From: JASFBA01 sp034433695
GTDB lineage: Bacteria; Chloroflexota; Chloroflexia; DTKN01
Length of the DNA stretch: 6,234 nucleotides
Assembly (NCBI GenBank): GCA_034433695.1
Contig: DAOUAK010000119.1
Coordinates: 1-6,234, forward strand
Direction: 5' to 3'
Below the pieces are notes generated by a model. That model had not been told where the DNA came from, made no database searches, and saw nothing but the letters and a program-made list of their open reading frames with translations. Made by a program: the position numbers and the translations under genes. Positions 1 through 5,804 of the stretch are shown here, piece by piece; within the stretch, counting starts at the first letter, position 1, and each line of letters starts with the position of its first letter.

Positions 1-1237
1 GTTCGAGGTCCTGCCGCTGCCCATGGCCGGCTTCACCTACGCCGTGGATGAAGTCACCGTCACCTTTACCAACACATCGCAGAACGCCACCACCTACCTC
101 TGGGATTTCGGCGACGGCATCACCTCGACACTGGAAAGCCCGGTGCACACCTATGCCGCGGCCGGCGCCTACACGGTGACGCTGTGGGCCACCGGCGACT
201 GCGGCACGGATGACTTCAGCGCGGTGGTGGAGGTCGGCTTCGCCCCGGTGGTCACCTTCACGAGCAACTCGCCGGTCTGCCTGGGCGGGCCGATGGTCTT
301 CACCGCCACCCTCATCTCCGGCACGGAGCCGGTCTCCTACGAGTGGGCCTTTGGCGACGGCGGGACGGCCTCCGGCATGACGGCCACGCACACCTACACG
401 GCGGTCGGCACCTATACCGTCACCCTCACCGCCTCGAACGCCTTCGGCAGCGACACCTACTCCGCCGAGGTCGAGGTCCTGCCGCTGCCCATGGCCGCCT
501 TCACCTACACCGCAAGTGGCCTGGTGGTGACCTTCACCAATACCTCGCAGAACGCCACCGCCTACCTCTGGGCCTTTGGCGACGGCATCACCTCGACGCT
601 GGAAAGCCCGGTGCACACCTACGCCGCGGCCGGCACCTACACGGTGACGCTGTGGGCCACCGGCGACTGCGGCACGGATGACTTCAGCCTCGTGCTGGTC
701 GTCGGGGTTGCTCCGGAGGCCGGATTCGTCTCGAACGCCCCCGTCTGCCTGGGTGAGCCGATGGTCTTTACCAACACCACCACCGGCACGTCGCCCTTCA
801 CCTTCCTGTGGGCCTTTGGCGACGGCGAGATTTCGACCGAGACGAACCCCGTCTACACCTACGCGGCCGAGGGCACCTATACCGTCGTCCTCACGGCCTC
901 GAACGCCTTCGGCAGCGACACCTACTCCGCCGAGGTCGAGGTCCTGCCGCTGCCCATGGCCGCCTTCACCTACACCGCAAGCGGCCTGGTGGTGACCTTC
1001 ACCAACGCCTCGCAGAACGCCACCGCCTACCTCTGGGCCTTTGGCGACGGCATCACCTCGACACTGGAAAGCCCGGTGCACACCTACGCCGCGGCCGGCA
1101 CCTACACGGTCACCCTGACGGTTACCGGGCCGTGCGGCGAGGATACGGCCACCCACTCCATCGTCGTCCGGCCGGTGGGACCGACCTACTACTACATCTA
1201 CCTGCCGCTGGCGCTCAAGGGCTATACCTTCCCGTAA
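1..1237 (+). CDS. PKD-repeat surface/secreted protein, 3' part (start outside window)
   Basis: The reading frame is open from base 2 to the TAA at 1235-1237. The residues before the first Met of the window (FEVLPLP) match internal repeat junctions (VEVLPLP), so the gene begins upstream and no start is assigned. About 411 residues are visible, with five PKD-type beta-sandwich domains. Each carries the family signature around W-x-FGDG (WDFGDG, then WAFGDG or EWAFGDG) followed by HTY..AGTYTVTL. The domains alternate between two subtypes, A-B-A-B-A, giving a double-domain repeat of about 155 residues. PKD domains are extracellular structural or adhesive modules, so this is probably an exported cell-surface protein; the signal peptide would lie outside the window. 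After the last domain comes a short tail, YYYIYLPLALKGYTFP, of a kind seen at the C-termini of exported Chloroflexota proteins (from memory). There is no LPXTG motif or transmembrane anchor. Five cysteines alternate with the domains. Ligand and exact role are unknown. Confidence 0.9.
   Translation, partial: FEVLPLPMAGFTYAVDEVTVTFTNTSQNATTYLWDFGDGITSTLESPVHTYAAAGAYTVTLWATGDCGTDDFSAVVEVGFAPVVTFTSNSPVCLGGPMVFTATLISGTEPVSYEWAFGDGGTASGMTATHTYTAVGTYTVTLTASNAFGSDTYSAEVEVLPLPMAAFTYTASGLVVTFTNTSQNATAYLWAFGDGITSTLESPVHTYAAAGTYTVTLWATGDCGTDDFSLVLVVGVAPEAGFVSNAPVCLGEPMVFTNTTTGTSPFTFLWAFGDGEISTETNPVYTYAAEGTYTVVLTASNAFGSDTYSAEVEVLPLPMAAFTYTASGLVVTFTNASQNATAYLWAFGDGITSTLESPVHTYAAAGTYTVTLTVTGPCGEDTATHSIVVRPVGPTYYYIYLPLALKGYTFP
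432..645 (+). repeat. Near-identical repeat, copy 1 of 2
   Basis: This 214-bp stretch aligns without gaps to 897-1110 (offset 465 bp) with only four mismatches by eye: one in the Ser/Gly codon region near 517, two at the Thr/Ala codon near 541, and one near 598. The first 85 bases are identical. It spans the end of a B-type PKD domain and most of the following A-type domain. Confidence 0.85.
897..1110 (+). repeat. Near-identical repeat, copy 2 of 2
   Basis: Partner of 432-645, about 98% identical by hand alignment. The similarity breaks sharply after 1110, where the last A-type PKD domain diverges (TVTLTVTGPCGED rather than TVTLWATGDCGTDD). This suggests a recombination or gene-conversion boundary. 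Confidence 0.85.
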
Positions 1238-1248
1238 AGTGGGCAATA

Positions 1249-1281
1249 CCTGGGGGACAGATGGAGGGCCTGCCCCCCAGG
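1249..1281 (+). terminator. Weak hairpin just after the PKD gene, possible terminator
   Basis: Inverted repeat CCTGGGGG (1249-1256) / CCCCCAGG (1274-1281). It is extended inward past one mismatch by CAG (1258-1260) / CTG (1270-1272), leaving a 9-nt loop. It starts 12 bases after the PKD stop codon. No T-run follows, so termination by the intrinsic mechanism is uncertain; it may instead protect the 3' end or assist the stronger hairpin at 1297-1328. Confidence 0.4.
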
Positions 1282-1296
1282 ACGGTCGGAAATCGC

Positions 1297-1328
1297 GATA
1301 GGGGCGAGGCTCCGGCCTCGCCCCTATC
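1297..1328. terminator. Perfect 14-bp hairpin, probable bidirectional terminator
   Basis: GATAGGGGCGAGGC (1297-1310) pairs perfectly with GCCTCGCCCCTATC (1315-1328) around a 4-nt TCCG loop. It lies between the PKD gene (+) and the tRNA gene (-), which converge on it, so one structure could end both transcripts. The flanks are poor in T (ATTCC on the plus side, CGCGATTTCC on the minus side), unlike a classical intrinsic terminator. The position and perfect stem are the main support. Confidence 0.65.
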
Positions 1329-1408
1329 ATTCCATCCGAAGAGGGCAGGGCGCACGCGATCCTGTTGGGTGGAGGTCTGGAAACCGTTTTCCTTCCCTGT
1401 CTGGGGAA

Positions 1409-1480
1409 TGGGCCCGCCAGGATTCGAACCTGGAACCCAGTGATTATGAGTCACTCGCGCTGCCGTTGCGCCACGGGCCC
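1409..1480 (-). tRNA. tRNA with CAU anticodon, probably elongator tRNA-Met
   Basis: Read on the minus strand, all cloverleaf parts are present: acceptor stem GGGCCCG/CGGGCCC (7 bp); T8-G9; D stem GCGC/GCGC with a 7-nt loop AACGGCA containing the GG pair; G26; anticodon stem AGTGA/TCACT with loop CTCATAA; a 5-nt variable loop; T stem CCAGG/CCTGG with loop TTCGAAT. The anticodon CAT is at 1448-1446. The discriminator base is A at 1409, and CCA is not encoded in the genome. The G1-C72 pair and the absence of three consecutive G-C pairs in the anticodon stem argue against an initiator tRNA. The sequence alone does not exclude tRNA-Ile2, whose CAU anticodon is modified to lysidine by TilS. A strong promoter lies about 85 bp upstream, at 1566-1594. 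Confidence 0.93.
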
Positions 1481-1484
1481 AGCC

Positions 1485-1507
1485 GGGGCAGGTCGGTCCC
1501 CTGCCCC
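1485..1507 (-). other. Leader hairpin directly upstream of the tRNA
   Basis: In the predicted tRNA precursor, GGGGCAGG and CCTGCCCC form a perfect 8-bp stem with a 7-nt loop, ending four bases before the mature tRNA 5' end. A longer-range pairing (1510-1515 with 1544-1549, plus CCGC/GCGG inside it at 1520-1523 and 1537-1540) suggests that most of the roughly 79-nt leader is folded. Its role, such as 5' processing by RNase P, is unproven. Confidence 0.45.
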
Positions 1508-1565
1508 TCCCCACGCCGGCCGCTCTATGCCGAGTTGCGGGGACGTGGGATCGCCTGTTACTTTA

Positions 1566-1594
1566 ATTATACCACACTTCGCCGCACTTGACAA
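1566..1594 (-). promoter_or_regulatory. Sigma-70-type promoter for the tRNA
   Basis: On the minus strand, TTGTCA (1594-1589) is followed after exactly 17 bp by a perfect TATAAT (1571-1566). The -10 carries an extended TGG just before it (TGGTATAAT). Predicted transcription start is near 1559, giving a leader of about 79 nt before the tRNA. Its -35 hexamer overlaps that of the rex promoter on the other strand by five bases. Confidence 0.8.
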
Positions 1595-1616
1595 GACCCC
1601 CTTTTCGCTATATAGT
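1588..1616 (+). promoter_or_regulatory. Sigma-70-type promoter for rex and the helicase
   Basis: A consensus TTGACA at 1588-1593 is followed after 17 bp by TATAGT at 1611-1616. Predicted start is near 1623, giving a 5' leader of about 26 nt before the rex ATG. The AT-rich hexamers stand out from the GC-rich background. No 18-bp Rex operator (TTGTGAA-N4-TTCACAA type) overlaps it. Confidence 0.8.
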
Positions 1617-1636
1617 AAAAACCCAAAGCCGAGCAT

Positions 1637-1643
1637 AAGGAGG
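1637..1643 (+). promoter_or_regulatory. Ribosome binding site of rex
   Basis: AAGGAGG, a full anti-Shine-Dalgarno match, ends five bases before the ATG at 1649 and fixes that start. Confidence 0.85.
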
Positions 1644-1648
1644 AAAAG

Positions 1649-2281
1649 ATGGCCCAGCGCCCCATTCCGGATGTTGTCGTTCGCCGGTTGACCCAGTATT
1701 ACCACGCCCTGCGCGCCTGTCAGGAACGCGGGCAGAAGACCGTTTCTTCCCGGGCCCTGGGAGAGATGCTCAATGTGACCGCGGCCCAGATTCGTAAGGA
1801 CCTCTCCTTCTTCGGCGGCTTTGGCAAGCAGGGGATCGGTTACCCCGTAGGAACCCTCCTGAAGCATCTGCAACGCATCCTCGGCCTGGAACGGACCTGG
1901 CCGGTGGCCATCGTCGGCCTGGGCAACCTGGGACGGGCCCTGCTCCACTACCAGAACTTTGCCCGGGAAGGCTTCCAGGTCGTTGCCCTCTTCGACAGCG
2001 ACCCCCGCAAGATCGGCACCACCATCGCCGGGTTGACCATCCACCCCGACGAGGAGATCGGCCGGCTCATCCCGGAACTGGGAATCCGCATCGCCATTCT
2101 GGCCGTCCCACCGGACAAGGCCCAGGAGGTCGCCGACCTTCTGGTTCAGGCCGGAGTGCGGGCCATCCTCAACTATGCTCCGGTGACGCTGCGTGTGCCC
2201 GAAGGGGTGTGGGTCCGCCAGATGGAGCCGCTGGTCGCCCTGGAGAGCATGACCTTTTACCTGTCCGCGCAGGGAAAGTAG
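1649..2281 (+). CDS. rex: Redox-sensing transcriptional repressor Rex
   Basis: A 210-residue protein, the usual length for Rex. Rex is a cytoplasmic dimeric repressor that binds DNA when NADH is low and releases it when NADH binds, controlling fermentation and respiration genes. Residues 1-80 form the winged-helix DNA-binding domain, with the family block VTAAQIRKDLSFFGGFGKQG (about 43-62), including R49, K50 and D51 of the recognition region. Residues 85-205 form a Rossmann domain with G90-x-G92-N-x-G95 and an acidic D116 at the end of the second strand (LFDSD), which favours NAD(H) over NADP(H). ILNYAPV (173-179) and the C-terminal MTFYL helix, which swaps between subunits, are also typical. 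The start is fixed by AAGGAGG. The stop codon abuts the start of the helicase gene, so the two are translated from one message. I found no convincing Rex operator in this window, so its targets, including itself, are unknown here. Confidence 0.96.
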   Translation: MAQRPIPDVVVRRLTQYYHALRACQERGQKTVSSRALGEMLNVTAAQIRKDLSFFGGFGKQGIGYPVGTLLKHLQRILGLERTWPVAIVGLGNLGRALLHYQNFAREGFQVVALFDSDPRKIGTTIAGLTIHPDEEIGRLIPELGIRIAILAVPPDKAQEVADLLVQAGVRAILNYAPVTLRVPEGVWVRQMEPLVALESMTFYLSAQGK

Positions 2282-4528
2282 ATGTTCCGTCCCCGCCCGG
2301 CCCAATCGGAAGTGCTGGCCTATGAGGGAGGTTTTCTGGCCGTCTCGGCCGTCCCCGGAAGCGGCAAGACCGTAACCCTGGCCGCGCTGGCCGCCCGCCT
2401 CCTGGCCCGCGGCCTTCCCGAGGAAAGTGCCGTCCTGGTGGTCACCTATATGAACTCGGCGGTGGACAACCTGGCCCATGCCATCGCCACCCGGCTGGAG
2501 GAAGAGGGGGTGCGCCGGGGGCGCTACGAGGTGCGTACCCTGCACAGCCTCTCCCGCGAGATCGTCCTGGAGCATCCCGGCCTGGCCGGCGCCGTCCCCG
2601 ATTTTCCCGTCCTGGACGAACGTACCGGCCAGACTTTCCTGGAACATGCCCTGGAACAGTGGCTGGAGGGGCATCCGGAGGTCTGGGAGGTCCTTCTGGA
2701 GGAAGATAGCGCCGAAGCCCGGCAATTCTGGCGGGACCGCCTTCGCGAGATGGCCGCCGCCGTCATCGAGGTGGCCAAGAACCGCCGCTGGCGTCCCCAG
2801 GTTATCCTATCCCGTCTGCCTCCCCTGAGGCCGGAAGAGGGGGTGGCCGGTCCATCCCCCCTCGATTTTCTGCGCATGGCCACCGAGATCTATGCCCTCT
2901 ACCAGTCCTACGTCGAAAGCAGCGGTGGGCTGGATTTCGACGACCTGGTTTGGCGGGCGGTGGACCTTCTGGAACGCTACCCCGACTTCCTGGCCCGGTT
3001 GCGCCGGCGCTGGCCCTTTATCCTGGAGGACGAGGCCCAGGACAGCGTGCCGTTGCAGGAGGAGTTGCTCTCCCTCCTGGCCGGGCCGCAGGGCAACTGG
3101 GTGCGCGTGGGCGACCCCAACCAGGCCATCACCAGCACCTTCACCGCCGCCCACCCGCGCTACTTTCGCGCCTTTATGGAACGCCCCGGCGTGCGCACCG
3201 TTTCCATGACCCAGACCGGACGCTGCGCCCCCCGCATTATGGCCCTGGCCAACTACCTGGTGGAGTGGGTCTGCGAGCGTCACCCCTTGCCGGAAGTGCG
3301 CGAACGGGCCTTTTTCCGGCAGGCGATGGAGCCGACCCCATCGGGAGATCCACAACCCAATCCGCCGGATGAGGAGAACAACGTCGCCATCCATGTGCGC
3401 GGCTACGCCCGACGGGAGGGGGAGGAACTGCCCCGGCTGGCCCATCTCCTGGAGCAGTACCGCCGGCGCCATCCGGAGCGCACCCTGGCCGTGCTCGTGC
3501 CGACCAACGAGGTCGGCTACCGGATGGCCGAAGTGCTTTCGGCGCGGGGCCTGCCCTATGACGAACTCCTGGAGACTTCCTCCCAGGCCCGGGGGGTGGC
3601 CGGCGTCCTGGCCGCGCTCCTTTCCTTTGCCGCCGCTCCTCATCGGCAGGAAAAACTGGCCCGCGCCTTTGAGGCGCTGGTAGAGCAGGAGTGGCTGGCC
3701 CTCCCGGAGGGGGAAGACCGGCCGCGCCTCTTCCGCCTCCTGCGCAGTTGTCACCGTCCGGAGGTGCTCCTCTTCCCGGACGTGGGGGAGGAGCCCTTGC
3801 AGGCCCTTCCGGCCGGCCGGGCTTCCCCCCAGGATCTGGAGGTCCTCGCTCCGTTTCTGGACCTCCTCCGCCGTGCGCTCCTGGCCGCCCCCCTTCCGAT
3901 CGAGCAGTGGGTGCTGCTCCTGGCCTCGGAGGTCTTTTCGCGGCCGGCCGACCTGGCCACGGCCCAGCAGATCGCCGCCTATCTGCGCCACCGGGCCGAA
4001 ACCGACCCCACCCTGCGCCTTCCCGACCTGGCCGAGGAACTGGAGCGCATCGCCCGGGGAAAGCGCCGCTTTATCGGCCTGGGCGAGGACGACCTGGGCT
4101 TTACCCCCAGACCCGGCCGCATCACCGTCGCCACCCAGCACCGGGCCAAAGGGCTGGAATGGGATTTCGTCTGTCTGGCCGGCATCGACCGCTTCTGGGT
4201 GCCCCACGACCTGGAGCAGGCCTTCCTGGGGAGTTATCCGGAACTGGGCGGGAACCCCACCGCCACGGTGCAGGCCCAGTTGCGGGGACTCATGGGCGAC
4301 CCCGATGCCCCCCAGGACGCCCTCCAGGCGACCCGCCAGGCCAACCTGGAGACGATCGCCGAGCGGCTGCGCCTGCTCTACGTCGGTATCACCCGCGCCC
4401 GCCGCCACCTCCAGATTTCCTGGAGCCGGGCGGTCGAACTCTACGGCCGCGAGCGCCCCCAGGAGGGCACGCCGGTGCTGGCGGAACTGGCCCGCTTCTT
4501 ACGGCACAGGCCGGCCGTCGCACCGTAA
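2282..4528 (+). CDS. UvrD/Rep-family superfamily 1 ATP-dependent DNA helicase
   Basis: A 748-residue protein with the complete SF1A motif set, so it should be an active ATP-driven 3'-5' DNA translocase/helicase of the cytoplasm. Visible motifs: a Q-motif region RPAQSEVL (5-12); Walker A AVPGSGKT (23-30, K29); motif Ia VVTYMNSAVDNL (53-64); Ib RTLHSLSRE (85-93); motif II DEAQD (250-254); motif III VGDPNQAI (276-283); motif IV around R314 (QTGRCAPRIMALAN); motif V ATQHRAKGLEWDF (617-629); motif VI LLYVGITRARR (698-708, with arginine-finger candidate R705). The 2B region has a loop rich in Pro, Asp and Glu at 349-367. GDPNQAI with the following TFTAAHP differs from the GDxDQSIYxFRGA of UvrD/PcrA, so this is a separate subfamily and not housekeeping UvrD. 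No nuclease domain is seen, and a RecB/AddA nuclease would not fit at this length. Its ATG follows the rex TAG with zero spacing, with AGGGA just upstream inside rex. A DNA repair or replication-restart role is inferred from the family only. Confidence 0.92.
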   Translation: MFRPRPAQSEVLAYEGGFLAVSAVPGSGKTVTLAALAARLLARGLPEESAVLVVTYMNSAVDNLAHAIATRLEEEGVRRGRYEVRTLHSLSREIVLEHPGLAGAVPDFPVLDERTGQTFLEHALEQWLEGHPEVWEVLLEEDSAEARQFWRDRLREMAAAVIEVAKNRRWRPQVILSRLPPLRPEEGVAGPSPLDFLRMATEIYALYQSYVESSGGLDFDDLVWRAVDLLERYPDFLARLRRRWPFILEDEAQDSVPLQEELLSLLAGPQGNWVRVGDPNQAITSTFTAAHPRYFRAFMERPGVRTVSMTQTGRCAPRIMALANYLVEWVCERHPLPEVRERAFFRQAMEPTPSGDPQPNPPDEENNVAIHVRGYARREGEELPRLAHLLEQYRRRHPERTLAVLVPTNEVGYRMAEVLSARGLPYDELLETSSQARGVAGVLAALLSFAAAPHRQEKLARAFEALVEQEWLALPEGEDRPRLFRLLRSCHRPEVLLFPDVGEEPLQALPAGRASPQDLEVLAPFLDLLRRALLAAPLPIEQWVLLLASEVFSRPADLATAQQIAAYLRHRAETDPTLRLPDLAEELERIARGKRRFIGLGEDDLGFTPRPGRITVATQHRAKGLEWDFVCLAGIDRFWVPHDLEQAFLGSYPELGGNPTATVQAQLRGLMGDPDAPQDALQATRQANLETIAERLRLLYVGITRARRHLQISWSRAVELYGRERPQEGTPVLAELARFLRHRPAVAP

Positions 4529-4559
4529 ACCGGGCCTCCCAGGACCTTCTCCCGGGGAA

Positions 4560-5780
4560 TTATTCCTCCAGCAGCCTCCGCTCCCCCTCCAGTTCCCGCA
4601 GATGCCCGATGTCCTGGGTGACCTCCAGCGTGCCCTGGTACTCGCCCTTTTCGTCCCGGACGGCATAGTAGACGATGTAGATGAAGCGCCCGCGCATCTG
4701 AATCCAGAATTCGGCCCGGTCCCGCCGGCCGGATCGAAAGTCGTCCAGGATGCGCTGGACGCGATGGACGCTCGCCGGCGGGTGACACTGCTGCACCTTG
4801 CGCCCGATGACAGCCGGCGAACGCGGGAAGATGCGCTCCTTCGTCTGCGAGAAGAAGCGCACCCGGTCCTCCCGGTCCACGTAGGTAATGTCCACCGGCA
4901 GGTGGGCAAAGAGGCGGTTAATCTCCTCCAGCGTCAGGGCGCCGGTGTTCAGGCGCAACAGCCCGGGCGCCTCGATTGGAGGCTCCATCTGGACGGCGCC
5001 CACGGGGGCCTCGGGCGGCCACTGGTTGCCTGCCTCCACGTAGGCATAGCCGATCTCGGCCTCGTGCCGGCGGATGTCCAGCCACTCCTCGTGGCTCAAC
5101 ATCTCCAGCGCCGTGGGGTACAGGATGTTTTCCTCTTTGTAGAACATCTCCCGAATCATCTTGTCCAGCGGCAAAAAGGTCCCATCCACCCGGGAACGCA
5201 GGAGGGCAGGATCGGCCGGCGGGTTTTCCAGCACCCCCGCCAGCGCCTTCCAACTGGCCCGGATGTCATCATGGATGGCCCACATCACCCGCGAGGGGCC
5301 GGAAAAGCCGTGTTTTTCCAAGAAGGGAAAGAGGATATTTTCTTTGCGCAAATAATGCCTTTCGTAACGGCGCAGTTCCTCCAGACGACGGCGGGCCGTC
5401 TCCAGGTTTTCGGGGGACGGATCGGACTTGAGGGCCTCCAGGGCGGCCCGCAGGTCGTCCAGGACGCGGGCGCAGGCGACGTTCTCGGCCAGGAAGGTAT
5501 GCACCGGGTGGCCGGGGATCGCCTCCGGACGGGCCTGGGCATCCAGCGCCTCGCGGAAGACGGCCACGTGGACGTCGCAGAGCCGCTTGATCTCGCTATC
5601 GGGCACGCCCTCGGCGATCAGGGCCTGCTCGACCTCGGCCAGTTCGCTCGCCCCAACCTGCTGGAGAAGGCGGGCAAAGTCGTCCCGGACCTCTTCGACC
5701 GTCTTCCCCTCGTGCAGTTGCCGGATCAACCCCTTGAGGATTTCTTTGCGCTTTTCACGGTTGGTGAGATACTCGCCCAT
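4560..5780 (-). CDS. DUF438-hemerythrin-PAS domain protein (probable redox/gas sensor)
   Basis: A 406-residue soluble protein with the domain order of DUF438 proteins. Residues 1-75 are DUF438 (REKRKEILKGLIRQLHEGKT to IKRLCDVH). Residues 88-235 are a hemerythrin-like four-helix bundle rich in candidate iron ligands: H91, H94, E99, H142, E147 (HYLRKENILFPFLEKHG), H170 and D171 (MWAIHDDIR), E216/E217 (YKEENILYP), H230. Residues 282-400 are a PAS domain with a CHPP element (C332-H333) and FWIQMRGRFIYIVYYAVRD. Family members are thought to sense oxygen, NO or iron state, but no reaction is established; there is no kinase, DNA-binding or cyclase domain, so output may be by protein contact. The open frame continues upstream to 5876, but AGGAGG at 5792-5787, six bases before the ATG at 5780, fixes the start. 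The stop lies 31 bp from the convergent helicase stop. A shared theme with Rex (redox state) is inference. Confidence 0.9.
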   Translation of the reverse strand: MGEYLTNREKRKEILKGLIRQLHEGKTVEEVRDDFARLLQQVGASELAEVEQALIAEGVPDSEIKRLCDVHVAVFREALDAQARPEAIPGHPVHTFLAENVACARVLDDLRAALEALKSDPSPENLETARRRLEELRRYERHYLRKENILFPFLEKHGFSGPSRVMWAIHDDIRASWKALAGVLENPPADPALLRSRVDGTFLPLDKMIREMFYKEENILYPTALEMLSHEEWLDIRRHEAEIGYAYVEAGNQWPPEAPVGAVQMEPPIEAPGLLRLNTGALTLEEINRLFAHLPVDITYVDREDRVRFFSQTKERIFPRSPAVIGRKVQQCHPPASVHRVQRILDDFRSGRRDRAEFWIQMRGRFIYIVYYAVRDEKGEYQGTLEVTQDIGHLRELEGERRLLEE

Positions 5781-5786
5781 GGTCAA

Positions 5787-5792
5787 CCTCCT
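5787..5792 (-). promoter_or_regulatory. Ribosome binding site of the DUF438 gene
   Basis: AGGAGG on the minus strand, preceded by a run of A and spaced six bases from the ATG at 5780. It decides against the upstream alternative start (GTG at 5876), which would add 32 residues encoded across the intergenic promoter region. Confidence 0.85.
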
Positions 5793-5804
5793 TTTTTTGT
5801 TTTT

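Larger units (their letters stand above)
2..1110 (+). repeat. Tandem double-PKD coding repeats (units of about 465-468 bp)
   Basis: Equivalent ATG codons (M-A-G/A-F-T-Y) occur at 23, 491 and 956, so the spacing is 468 and then 465 bp. Each unit encodes one A-type and one B-type PKD domain; the third copy holds only the A-type domain before the C-terminal tail. Both spacings are multiples of three, so unit gain or loss would keep the frame. Similarity is high at the DNA level as well as in the protein. Confidence 0.88.

Noticed and set aside
1..1237. Tandem repeats as a CRISPR-like array
   Set aside because: The units are 465-468 bp, in frame and encode PKD domains. There are no short spaced repeats.
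1588..1595. Possible Rex half-site TTGTCAA (minus strand) at the shared -35
   Set aside because: It matches six of seven bases of one half-site, but the second half at the proper spacing is absent. The bases are better explained as -35 hexamers.
1451..2725. A 424-codon minus-strand open frame over rex and the helicase start
   Set aside because: It runs through the tRNA and both promoters and mirrors the rex codons. No domain is visible.
2807..4408. A 533-codon open frame antisense to the helicase
   Set aside because: Gly/Gln/Pro-rich composition with no recognisable motif and no ribosome site noted. The plus strand here encodes intact helicase motifs.
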